A program made the position numbers and the translations under genes. From the NCBI RefSeq assembly GCF_030463535.1, contig NC_132888.1:24827269-24891268 (forward strand): a DNA stretch of 64,000 nt. Reading direction: 5' to 3'. The DNA is from Salminus brasiliensis. Its lineage: Eukaryota; Chordata; Actinopteri; Characiformes; Bryconidae. Positions 44,690-56,546 of this stretch are shown here, one piece after another (the stretch's first letter is position 1; each line of letters begins with the position of its first letter). The notes under the pieces were generated by a model that saw nothing but the letters and a program-made list of their open reading frames with translations, was not told where the DNA came from and searched no databases.

Positions 44690-47600
44690 GCTTACGGCCA
44701 TTCCACCCTTAGAACGCCTGATCTCGTCTGATCTCAGAAGCTACCTAGGGTTGGGCCTGGTTAGTACTTGAATGGGAGACTGTCTGGGAATACCAGGTGT
44801 TGTAAGCTTTTCCAGTCCTGCAAACAATTAAAGCTTACATTTCCATGTTATTTACATCTTTTGCACAAATTTGTAGTTGAAACTCTTTTGTGTTGTAAAT
44901 TTTGATGTGTTGAAATGGAATGCTTTTTCTTGGTTTTGAACAAATATGGTCTTATCTATGAAATTTGAATCCTCTAGTTTGCAAGGTTCTTCTGCTTACG
45001 GCCATTCCACCCTTAGAATGCCTGATCTTGTCTGATCTCAGAAGCTAGCTAGGGTTGGCCCTGGTTAGTACTTGAATGGGAGACTGAATGGGAATACCAG
45101 GTGTTGTAAGCTTTTTCAATCCTGCAAACAAAGAAAGCTTACATTTCCATGTTATTTACATCTTTTGCACAAATTTGTAGTTGAAACTCTTTTGTGATGT
45201 AAATTTTGATGTGTTAAAATGGAATGCTTTTTCTTGGTTTTGAACAAATATGGTCTTATCTATGAAATTTGAATCCTCTAGTTTGCAAGGTTCTTCTGCT
45301 TACGGCCATTCCACCCTTAGAACGCCTGATCTCGTCTGATCTCAGAAGCTACCTAGGGTTGGGCCTGGTTAGTACTTGAATGGGAGACTGTCTGGGAATA
45401 CCAGGTGTTGTAAGCTTTTCCAGTCCTGCAAACAATTAAAGCTTACATTTCCATGTTATTTACATCTTTTGCACAAATTTGTAGTTGAAACTCTTTTGTG
45501 TTGTAAATTTTGATGTGTTGAAATGGAATGCTTTTTCTTGGTTTTGAACAAATATGGTCTTATCTATGAAATTTGAATCCTCTAGTTTGCAAGGTTCTTC
45601 TGCTTACGGCCATTCCACCCTTAGAATGCCTGATCTTGTCTGATCTTAGAAGCTAGCTAGGGTTTGCCCTGGTTAGTACTTGAATGGGAGACTGTCTGGG
45701 AATACCAGGTGTTGTAAGCTTTTCCAGTCCTGCAAACAATTAAAGCTTACATTTCCATGTTATTTACATCTTTTGCACAAATTTGTATTTGAAACTCTTT
45801 TGTGTTGTAAATTTTGATGTGTTGAAATGGAATGCTTTTTCTTGGTTTTGAACAAATATGGTCTTATCTATGAAATTTGAATCCTCTAGTTTGCAAGGTT
45901 CTTCTGCTTACGGCCATTCCACCCTTAGAACGCCTGATCTCGTCTGATCTCAGAAGCTACCTAGGGTTGGGCCTGGTTAGTACTTGAATGGGAGACTGTC
46001 TGGGAATACCAGGTGTTGTAAGCTTTTCCAGTCCTGCAAACAATTAAAGCTTACATTTCCATGTTATTTACATCTTTTGCACAAATTTGTAGTTGAAACT
46101 CTTTTGTGTTGTAAATTTTGATGTGTTGAAATGGAATGCTTTTTCTTGGTTTTGAACAAATATGGTCTTATCTATGAAATTTGAATCCTCTAGTTTGCAA
46201 GGTTCTTCTGCTTACGGCCATTCCACCCTTAGAATGCCTGATCTTGTCTGATCTCAGAAGCTAGCTAGGGTTGGCCCTGGTTAGTACTTGAATGGGAGAC
46301 TGAATGGGAATACCAGGTGTTGTAAGCTTTTTCAATCCTGCAAACAAAGAAAGCTTACATTTCCATGTTATTTACATCTTTTGCACAAATTTGTAGTTGA
46401 AACTCTTTTGTGATGTAAATTTTGATGTGTTAAAATGGAATGCTTTTTCTTGGTTTTGAACAAATATGGTCTTATCTATGAAATTTGAATCCTCTAGTTT
46501 GCAAGGTTCTTCTGCTTACGGCCATTCCACCCTTAGAACGCCTGATCTCGTCTGATCTCAGAAGCTACCTAGGGTTGGGCCTGGTTAGTACTTGAATGGG
46601 AGACTGTCTGGGAATACCAGGTGTTGTAAGCTTTTCCAGTCCTGCAAACAATTAAAGCTTACATTTCCATGTTATTTACATCTTTTGCACAAATTTGTAG
46701 TTGAAACTCTTTTGTGTTGTAAATTTTGATGTGTTGAAATGGAATGCTTTTTCTTGGTTTTGAACAAATATGGTCTTATCTATGAAATTTGAATCCTCTA
46801 GTTTGCAAGGTTCTTCTGCTTACGGCCATTCCACCCTTAGAATGCCTGATCTTGTCTGATCTTAGAAGCTAGCTAGGGTTTGCCCTGGTTAGTACTTGAA
46901 TGGGAGACTGAATGGGAATACCAGGTGTTGTAAGCTTTTTCAATCCTGCAAACAAAGAAAGCTTACATTTCCATGTTATTTACATCTTTTGCACAAATTT
47001 GTAGTTGAAACTCTTTTGTGTTGTAAATGTTGATGTGTTAAAATGGAATGCTTTTTCTTGGTTTTGAACAAATATGGTCTTAGCTATGAAATTTGAATTC
47101 TCTAGTTTGCACGGTTCTTCTGTTTACGGCCATTCCACCCTTAGAACGCCTGATCTCGTCTGATCTCAGAAGTGACCTAGCGTTGGGCCTGGTTAGTACT
47201 TGAATGGGAGACTGTCTGGGAATACCAGGTGTTGTAAGCTTTTCCAGTCCTGCAAACAATTAAAGCTTACATTTCCATGTTATTTACATCTTTTGCACAA
47301 ATTTGTATTTGAAACTCTTTTGTGTTGTAAATTTTGATGTGTTGAAATGGAATGCTTTTTCTTGGTTTTGAACCAATATGGTCTTATCTATGAAATTTGA
47401 ATCCTCTAGTTTGCAAGGTTCTTCTGCTTACGGCTATTCCACCCTTAGAATGCCTGATCTTGTCTGATCTCAGAAGCTAGCTAGGGTTGGGCCTGGTTAG
47501 TACTTGAATGGGAGACTGAATGGGAATACCAGGTGTTGTAAGCTTTTTCAATCCTGCAAACAAAGAAAGCTTACATTTCCATGTTATTTACATCTTTTGC

Positions 47601-47729
47601 ACAAATTTGTAGTTGAAACTCTTTTGTGTTGTAAATTTTGATGTGTTGAAATGGAATGCTTTTTCTTGGTTTTGAACAAATATGGTCTTAGCTATGAAAT
47701 TTGAATTCTCTAGTTTGCACGGTTTTTCT
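44690..47729 (+). repeat. Array block: copies 148-157
   Basis: Gene starts are 44690, 44994, 45298, 45602, 45906, 46210, 46514, 46818, 47122 and 47426. The four-unit run 44690-45905 is repeated at 45906-47121 (offset 1216 bp). Copy 151 (45602) is a mosaic whose gene begins like copy 155 but ends with TCT at 94-96 and a different spacer. Copy 156 has GAAGTGACCTAGCG as at 42866. Copy 157 reads CGGCTATTCC at 6-15. Confidence 0.9.
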
Positions 47730-49249
47730 GCTTACGGCCATTCCACCCTTAGAATGCCTGATCTTGTCTGATCTCAGAAGCTAGCTAGGGTTGGGCCTGG
47801 TTAGTACTTGAATGGGAGACTGAATGGGAATACCAGGTGTTGTAAGCTTTTTCAATCCTGCAAACAAAGAAAGCTTACATTTCCATGTTATTTACATCTT
47901 TTGCACAAATTTGTAGTTGAAACTCTTTTGTGTTGTAAATGTTGATGTGTTAAAATGGAATGCTTTTTCTTGGTTTTGAACAAATATGGTCTTAGCTATG
48001 AAATTTGAATTCTCTAATTTGCAAAGTTCTTCTGTTTACGGCCGTTCCACCCTTAGAACGTCCGATCTTGTCTGATCTCAGAAGCTACTTAGGGTTGGGC
48101 CTGGTTAGTATTTGAATGGGAGACTGTCTGGGAATACCAGGTGTTGTAAGCTTTTTCAAGCCTGCAAACAATTAAAGCTTACATTTCCATGTTATTTACA
48201 TCTTTTGCACACATTTGTAGTTGAAACTCTTTTGTGATGTAAATTTTGATGTGTTGAAATGGAATGCTTTTTCTTGGTTTTGAACAAATATGGTCTTATC
48301 TATGAAATTTGAATCCTCTAGTTTGCAAGGTTCTTCTGCTTACGGCCATTCCACCCTTAGAACGCCTGATCTCGTCTGATCTCAGAAGCTACCTAGGGTT
48401 GGGCCTGGTTAGTACTTGAATGGGAGACTGAATGGGAATACCAGGTGTTGTAAGCTTTTCCAGTCCTGCAAACAATTAAAGCTTACATTTCCATGTTATT
48501 TACATCTTTTGCACAAATTTGTAGTTGAAACTCTTTTGTGTTGTAAATTTTGATGTGTTGAAATGGAATGCTTTTTCTTGGTTTTGAACAAATATGGTCT
48601 TAGCTATGAAATTTGAATTCTCTAGTTTGCACGATTCTTCTGCTTACGGCCATTCCACCCTTAGAACGCCTGATCTTGTCTGATCTCAGAAGCTACCTAG
48701 GGTTGGGCCTGGTTAGTACTTGAATGGGAGACTGTCTGGGAATACCAGGTGTTGTAAGCTTTTCCAGTCCTGCAAACAATTAAAGCTTACATTTCCATGT
48801 TATTTACATCTTTTGCACAAATTTGTAGTTGAAACTCTTTTGTGTTGTAAATTTTGATGTGTTGAAATGGAATGCTTTTTCTTGGTTTTGAACAAATATG
48901 GTCTTAGCTATGAAATTTGAATTCTCTAGTTTGCACGATTCTTTTGCTTACGGCCATTCCACCCTTAGAACGCCTGATCTTGTCTGATCTCAGAAGCTAC
49001 CTAGGGTTGGGCCTAGTTAGTACTTGAATGGGAGACTGTCTGGGAATACCAGGTGTTGTAAGCTTTTCCAGTCCTGCAAACAATTAAAGCTTACATTTCC
49101 ATGTTATTTACATCTTTTGCACAAATTTGTAGTTGAAACTCTTTTGTGTTGTAAATTTTGATGTGTAGAAATGGAATGCTTTTTCTTGGTTTTGAACAAA
49201 TATGGTCTTATCTATGAAATTTGAATCCTCTAGTTTGCAAGGTTCTTCT
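47730..49249 (+). repeat. Array block: copies 158-162
   Basis: Gene starts are 47730, 48034, 48338, 48642 and 48946. Copy 159 has the ancestral C30-G31 pair (GTCCGATC), seen nowhere else here, with AGTATTTGAATGGG. Copies 161 and 162 are near identical; 162 is preceded by CACGATTCTTTT, which also precedes the copy at 308, and has GGCCTAGTTAG. Confidence 0.9.
48034..48151 (+). rRNA. 5S-like copy 159 with ancestral CCGATC
   Basis: Positions 29-34 read CCGATC as in ordinary vertebrate 5S rRNA, while every other copy inspected has T30. Other bases are derived: GTTTACGGCCG start, T28, T36 and AGTATTTG. Either a back mutation or an old lineage. Confidence 0.8.
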
Positions 49250-49367
49250 GCTTACGGCCATTCCACCCTTAGAACACCTGATCTCGTCTGATCTCAGAAG
49301 CTTCCTAGGGTTGGGCCTGGTTAGTACTTGAATGGGAGACTGTCTGGGAATACCAGGTGTTGTAAGC
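49250..49367 (+). rRNA. 5S-like copy 163 with an internal HindIII site
   Basis: A54 is T, making AGAAGCTTCC in box A and a third HindIII site for this unit. C26-G27 has become CA (AACACC). The partner at 36786 has neither change, so both arose after the 41-unit duplication. Confidence 0.8.
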
Positions 49368-52300
49368 TTTTCCAGTCCTGCAAACAATTAAAGCTTACAT
49401 TTCCATGTTATTTACATCTTTTGCACACATTTGTAGTTGAAACTCTTTTGTGATGTAAATTTTGATGTGTTGAAATGGAATGCTTTTTCTTGGTTTTGAA
49501 CAAATATGGTCTTATCTATGAAATTTGAATCCTCTAGTGTGCAAGGTTCTTCTGCTTACGGCCATTCCACCCTTAGAACGCATGATGTCGTCTGATCTCA
49601 GAAGCTACCTAGGGTTGGGCCTGGTTAGTACTTGAATGGGAGACTGAATGGGAATACCAGGTGTTGTAAGCTTTTCCAGTCCTGCAAACAATTAAAGCTT
49701 ACATTTCCATGTTATTTACATCTTTTGCACAAATTTGTAGTTGAAACTCTTTTGTGTTGTAAATGTTGATGTGTTGAAATGGAATGCTTTTTCTTGGTTT
49801 TGAACAAATATGGTCTTAGCTATGAAATTTGAATTCTCTAGTTTGCAAAGTTCTTCTGTTTACGGCCATTCCACCCTTAGAACGTCTGATCTTGTCTGAT
49901 CTCAGAAGTTACTTAGTGTTGGGCCTGGTTAGTACTTGAATGGGAGACTGTCTGGGAATACCAGGTGTTGTAAGCTTTTTCATTCCTGCAAACAATGAAA
50001 GCTTACATTTCCATTTTTTTTTAATCTTTTGCACAAATTTGTATTTGAAACTCTTTTGTGTTGTAAATGTTGATGTGTTGAAATGGAATGCTTTTTCTTG
50101 ATTTTAAACAAATATGGTCTTATCTATGAAATTTGAATCCTCTAGTTTGCAAGGTTCTTCTGCTTACGGCCATTCCACCCTTAGAACGCCTGATCTCGTC
50201 TGATCTCAGAAGCTACCTAGGGTTGGGCCTGGTTAGTACTTGAATGGGAGACTGTCTGGGAATACCAGGTGTTGTAAGCTTTTCCAGTCCTGCAAACAAT
50301 TAAAGCTTACATTTCCATGTTATTTACATCTTTTGCACACATTTGTAGTTGAAACTCTGTTGTGATGTAAATTTTGATGTGTTGAAATGGAATGCTTTTT
50401 CTTGGTTTTGAACAAATATGGTCTTATCTATGAAATTTGAATCCTCTAGTTTGCAAGGTTATTCTGCTTACGGCCATTCCACCCTTAGAACGCCTGATCT
50501 CGTCTGATCTCAGAAGCTACCTAGGGTTGGGCCTGGTTAGTACTTGAATGGGAGACTGAATGGGAATACCAGGTGTTGTAAGCTTTTCCAGTCCTGCAAA
50601 CAATTAAAGCTTACATTTCCATGTTATTTACATCTTTTGCACAAATTTGTAGTTGAAACTCTTTTGTGTTGTAAATTTTGATGTGTTGAAATGGAATGCT
50701 TTTTCTTGGTTTTGAACAAATATGGTCTTATCTATGAAATTTGAATCCTCTAGTTTGCAAGGTTCTACTGCTTACGGCCATTCCACCCTTAGAACGCCTG
50801 ATCTCGTCTGATCTCAGAAGCTACCTAGGGTTGGGCCTGGTTAGTACTTGAATGGGAGACTGAATGGGAATACCAGGTGTTGTAAGCTTTTCCAGTCCTG
50901 CAAACAATTAAAGCTTACATTTCCATGTTATTTACATCTTTTGCACAAATTTGTAGTTGAAACTCTTTTGTGTTGTAAATTTTGATGTGTTGAAATGGAA
51001 TGCTTTTTCTTGGTTTTGAACAAATATGGTCTTATCTATGAAATTTGAATCCTCTAGTTAACAAAGTTCTTCTGCTTACGGCCATTCCACCTTTAGAATG
51101 CCTGATCTTGTCTGATCTCAGAAGCTAGCTAGGGTTGGGCCTGGTTAGTACTTGAAAGGGAGACTGAATAGGAATATCAGGTGTTGTAAGCTTTTTCAAT
51201 CCTGCAAACAAAGAAAGCTTACATTTCCATGTTATTTACATCTTTTGCACAAATTTGTAGTTGAAACTCTTTTGTGTTGTAAATTTTGATGTGTTAAAAT
51301 GGAATGCTTTTTCTTGGTTTTGAACAAATATGGTCTTAGCTATGAAATTTGAATCCTCTAGTTTGCAAGGTTCTTCTGCTTACGGCCATTCCACCCTTAG
51401 AACGCCTGATCTCGTCTGATCTCAGAAGCTATCTAGGGTTGGGCCTGGTTAGTACTTGAATGGGAGACTGTCTGGGAATACCAGGTGTTGTAAGCTTTTC
51501 CAGTCCTGCAAACAATTAAAGTTTACATTTCCATGTTATTTACATCTTTTGCACAAATTTGTAGTTGAAACTCTTTTGTGTTGTAAATTTTGATGTGTTG
51601 AAATGGAATGCTTTTTCTTGGTTTTGAACAAATATGGTCTTATCTATGAAATTTGAATCCTCTAGTTTGCAAGGTTCTTCTGCTTACGGCCATTCCACCC
51701 TTAGAACGCCTGATCTTGTCTGATCTCAGAAGCTACCTAGGGTTGGGCCTGGTTAGGACTTGAATGGGAGCCTGTCTGGGAATACCAGGTGTTGTAAGCT
51801 TTTTCAATCCTGCAAACAATGAAAGCTTACATTTCCATGTTATTTACATCTTTTGCACAAATTTGTAGTTGAAACTCTTTTGTGTTGTAAATTTTGATGT
51901 GTTGAAATAGAATGCTTTTTCTTGGTTTTGAACAAATATGGTCTTAGCTATGAAATTTGAATTCTCTAGTTTGCACGGTTATTCTGCTTACGGCCATTCC
52001 ACCCTTAGAATGCTTGATCTTGTCTGATCTCAGAAGCTACCTAGGGTTGGGCCTGGTTAGTACTTGAATGGGAGACTGTCTGGGATTACCAGGTGTTGTA
52101 AGCTTTTCCAGTCCTGCAAACAATTAAAGCTTACATTTCCATGTTATTTACATCTTTTGCACAAATTTGTAGTTGAAACTCTTTTGTGTTGTAAATGTTG
52201 ATGTGTTGAAATGGAATGCTTTTTCTTGGTTTTGAACAAATATGGTCTTATCTATAAAATTTGAATCCTCTAGTTTGCAAGGTTCTTCTGTTTACGGCCA

Positions 52301-52897
52301 TTCCACCCTTAGAACGCCTGATCTCGTCTGATCTCAGAAGCTACCTAGGGTTGGGCCTGGTTAGTACTTGAATGGGAGACTGAATGGGAATGCCAGGTGT
52401 TGTAAGCTTTTCCAGTCCTGCAAACAATTAAAGCTTACATTTCCATGTTATTTACATCTTTTGCACAAATTTGTAGTTGAAACTCTTTTGTGTTGTAAAT
52501 TTTGATGTGTTGAAATGGAATGCTTTTTCTTGGTTTTGAACAAATATGGTCATATCTATGAAATTTGAATCCTCTAGTTTGCAAGGTTCTTCTGCTTACG
52601 GCCATTCCACCCTTAGAATGCCTGATCTTGTCTGATCTCAGAAGCTAGCTAGGGTTGGGCCTGGTTAGTACTTGAATGGGAGACTGAATGGGAATACCAG
52701 GTGTTGTAAGCTTTTCCAGTCCTGCAAACAATTAAAGCTTACATTTCCATGTTATTTACATATTTTGCACAAATTTGTAGTTGAAACTCTTTTGTGTTGT
52801 AAATGTTGATGTGTTAAAATGGAATGCTTTTTCTTGATTTTGAACAAATATGGTCTTAGCTATGAAATTTGAATCCTCTAGTTTGCAAGGTTCTTCT
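49250..52897 (+). repeat. Array block: copies 163-174 (second copy of the 41-unit-spaced block)
   Basis: Gene starts are 49250, 49554, 49858, 50162, 50466, 50770, 51074, 51378, 51682, 51986, 52290 and 52594. Each lies 12464 bp after its partner in 36786-40433 and shares its private markers. Differences include AACACC and AGCTTCCTAGG in 49250, GATGTCG in 49554, AGTTACTTAGTG in 49858, TTAGGACTTG in 51682 and TGCTTGATC in 51986. The match breaks in the spacer after 52594, which instead fits the unit at 43474. Confidence 0.92.
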
Positions 52898-53809
52898 GCT
52901 TACGGCCATTCCACCCTTAGAATGCCTGATCTTGTCTGATCTCAGAAGCTAGCTAGGGTTGGGCCTGGTTAGTACTTGAATGGGAGACTGAATGGGAATA
53001 CCAGGTGTTGTAAGCTTTTTCAATCCTGCAAACAAAGAAAGCTTACATTTCCATGTTATTTACATCTTTTGCACAAATTTGTAGTTGAAACTCTTTTGTG
53101 TTGTAAATTTTGATGTGTTGAAATGGAATGCTTTTTCTTGGTTTTGAACAAATATGGTCTTAGCTATGAAATTTGAATTCTCTAGTTTGCACGGTTCTTC
53201 TGCTTACGGCCATTCCACCCTTAGAACGCCTGATCTTGTCTGATCTCAGAAGCTACCTAGGGTTGGGCCTGGTTAGTACTTGAATGGGAGACTGTCTGGG
53301 AATACCAGGTGTTGTAAGCTTTTCCAGTCCTGCAAACAATTAAAGCTTACATTTCCATGTTATTTACATCTTTTGCACACATTTGTAGTTGAAACTCTTT
53401 TGTGATGTAAATTTTGATGTGTTAAAATGGAATGCTTTTTATTGGTTTTGAACAAATATGGTCTTATCTATGAAATTTGAATCCTCTAGTTTGCAAGGTT
53501 CTTCTGCTTACGGCCATTCCACCCTTAGAACGCCTGATCTCGTCTGATCTCAGAAGCTACCTAGGGTTGGGCCTGGTTAGTACTTGAATGGGAGACTGTC
53601 TGGGAATACCAGGTGTTGTAAGCTTTTCCAGTCCTGCAAACAATTAAAGCTTACATTTCCATGTTATTTACATCTTTTGCACAAATTTGTAGTTGAAACT
53701 CTTTTGTGTTGTAAATTTTGATGTGTTGAAATGGAATGCTTTTTCTTGGTTTTGAACAAATATGGATATATCTATGAAATTTGAATCCTCTAGTTTGCAA
53801 GGTTCTTCT
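52898..53809 (+). repeat. Array block: copies 175-177
   Basis: Gene starts are 52898, 53202 and 53506. Copy 175 is TpG-type. Copy 176 has the CTTTTTATTGG spacer also found after 41346 and 55938, with GTTAAAATGG. Copy 177 is CpG-type, and its spacer has GGATATATC in place of GGTCTTATC. The trio leads into the 9-unit duplication. Confidence 0.9.
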
Positions 53810-55329
53810 GCTTACGGCCATTCCACCCTTAGAATGCCTGATCTCGTCTGATCTCAGAAGCTAGCTAGGGTTGGGCCTGGTTAGTACTTGAATGGGAGAC
53901 TGAATGGGAATACCAGGTGTTGTAAGCTTTTTCAATCCTGCAAACAAAGAAAGCTTACATTTCCATGTTATTTACATCTTTTGCACAAATTTGTAGTTGA
54001 AACTCTTTTGTGTTGTAAATGTTGATGTGTTAAAATGGAATGCTTTTTCTTGGTTTTGAACAAATATGGTCTTAGCTATGAAATTTGAATTCTCTAGTTT
54101 GCACGGTTCTTCTGTTTACGGCCATTCCACCCTTAGAACGCCTGATCTCGTCTGATCTCAGAAGTGACCTAGGGTTGGGCCTGGTTAGTACTTGAATGGG
54201 AGACTGTCTGGGAATACCAGGTGTTGTAAGCTTTTCCAGTCCTGCAAACAATTAAAGCTTACATTTCCATGTTATTTACATCTTTTGCACAAATTTGTAT
54301 TTGAAACTCTTTTGTGTTGTAAATTTTGATGTGTTGAAATGGAATGCTTTTTCTTGGTTTTGAACCAATATGGTCTTATCTATGAAATTTGAATCCTCTA
54401 GTTTGCAAGGTTCTTCTGCTTACGGCCATTCCACCCTTAGAATGCCTGATCTTGTCTGATCTCAGAAGCTAGCTAGGGTTGGGCCTGGTTAGTACTTGAA
54501 TGGGAGACTGAATGGGAATGCCAGGTGTAGTAAGCTTTTTCATTCCTGCAAACAAAGAAAGCTTACATTTCCATGTTATTTACATCTTTTGCACAAATTT
54601 GTAGTTGAAACTCTTTTGTGTTGTAAATGTTGATGTGTTAAAATGGAATGCTTTTTCTTGGTTTTGAACAAATATGGTCTTAGCTATGAAATTTGAATTC
54701 TCTAGTTTGCACGGTTCTTCTGTTTACGGCCATTCCACCCTTAGAACGCCTGATCTTGTCTGATCTCAGAAGCTACTTAGGGTTGGGCCTGGTTAGTACT
54801 TCAATGGGAGACTGTCTGGGAATACCAGGTGTTGTAAGCTTTTTCAATCCTGCAAACAATTAAAGCTTACATTTCCATTTTTTTTTCATCTTTTGCACAA
54901 ATTTGTATTTGAAACTCTTTTGTGTTGTAAATTTTGATGTGTTGAAATGGAATGCTTTTTCTTGGTTTTGAACAAATATGGTCTTATCTATGAAATTTGA
55001 ATCCTCTAGTTTGCAAGGTTCTTCTGCTTACGGCCATTCCACCCTTAGAATGCCTGATCTTGTCTGATCTCAGAAGCTAGCTAGGGTTGGGCCTGGTTAG
55101 TACTTGAATGGGAGACTGAATGGGAATACCAGGTGTTGTAAGCTTTTTCAATCCTGCAAACAAAGAAAGCTTACATTTCCATGTTATTTACATCTTTTGC
55201 ACAAATTTGTAGTTGAAACTCTTTTGTGTTGTAAATGTTGATGTGTTAAAATGGAATGCTTTTTCTTGGTTTTGAACAAATATGGTCTTAGCTATGAAAT
55301 TTGAATCCTCTAGTTTGCAAGGTTCTTCT

Positions 55330-55447
55330 GCTTACGGCCATTCCACCCTTAGAACGCCTGATGTCGTCTGATCTCAGAAGCTACCTAGGGTTGGGCCTGG
55401 TTAGTACTTGAATGGGAGACTGTCTGGGAATACCAGGTGTTGTAAGC
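55330..55447 (+). rRNA. 5S-like copy 183, GATGTCGTCTG
   Basis: C34 is G in the otherwise nearly invariant GATCTCGTCTG loop. The same change is found at 41042, 49554 and 58067, so it has spread by duplication or conversion. Confidence 0.8.
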
Positions 55448-56241
55448 TTTTCCAGTCCTGCAAACAATTAAAGCTTACATTTCCATGTTATTTACATCTT
55501 TTGCACAAATTTGTAGTTGAAACTCTTTTGTGTTGTAAATTTTGATGTGTTGAAATGGAATGCTTTTTCTTGGTTTTGAACAAATATGGTCTTAGCTATG
55601 AAATTTGAATTCTCTAGTTTGCATGGTTCTTCTGCTTACGGCCATTCCACCCTTAGAACGCCTGATCTCGTCTGATCTCAGAAACTACCTAGGGTTGGGC
55701 CTGGTTAGTACTTGAATGGGAGACTGTCTGGGAATACCAGGTGTTGTAAGCTTTTCCAGTCCTGCAAACAATTAAAGCTTACATTTCCATGTTATTTACA
55801 TCTTTTGCACAAATTTGTAGTTGAAACTCTTTTGTGTTGTAAATTTTGATGTGTTGAAATGGAATGCTTTTTCTTGGTTTTGAACAAATATGGTCTTAGC
55901 TATGAAATTTGAATTCTCTAGTTTGCACGGTTCTTCTGCTTACGGCCATTCCACCCTTAGAACGCCTGATCTTGTCTGATCTCAGAAGCTACCTAGGGTT
56001 GGGCCTGGTTAGTACTTGAATGGGAGACTGTCTGGGAATACCAGGTGTTGTAAGCTTTTCCAGTCCTGCAAACAATTAAAGCTTACATTTCCATGTTATT
56101 TACATCTTTTGCACACATTTGTAGTTGAAACTCTTTTGTGATGTAAATTTTGATGTGTTGAAATGGAATGCTTTTTATTGGTTTTGAACAAATATGGTCT
56201 TATCTATGAAATTTGAATCCTCTAGTTTGCAAGGTTCTTCT

Positions 56242-56360
56242 GCTTACGGCCATTCCACCCTTAGAACGCCTGATCTCGTCTGATCTCAGAAGCTACCTAG
56301 GGTTGGGCCTGGTTAGTACTTGAATGGGAGACCTGTCTGGGAATACCAGGTGTTGTAAGC
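56242..56360 (+). rRNA. 5S-like copy 186 with a 1-bp insertion
   Basis: GGGAGACCTGTCTGGG has one extra C after position 91, making this gene 119 bp. It is the only gene-internal length change I found among 211 copies. It falls in the box C region and would shift its 3' contacts. It may instead be a sequencing or assembly error. Confidence 0.75.
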
Positions 56361-56546
56361 TTTTCCAGTCCTGCAAACAATTAAAGCTTACATTTCCATG
56401 TTATTTACATCTTTTGCACAAATTTGTAGTTGAAACTCTTTTGTGTTGTAAATTTTGATGTGTTGAAATGGAATGCTTTTTCTTGGTTTTGAACAAATAT
56501 GGTCTTAGCTATGAAATTTGAATCCTCTAGTTTGCAAGGTTCTTCT

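Larger units (their letters stand above)
53810..56546 (+). repeat. Array block: copies 178-186 (first copy of a 9-unit duplication)
   Basis: Gene starts are 53810, 54114, 54418, 54722, 55026, 55330, 55634, 55938 and 56242. Markers are GAAGTGACC in 54114, GGGAATGCCAGGTGTAG in 54418, a T8 spacer after 54722 and GATGTCG in 55330. The first seven units recur 2737 bp later. The extra base over 9 x 304 is the 1-bp insertion in the gene at 56242. Confidence 0.9.
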
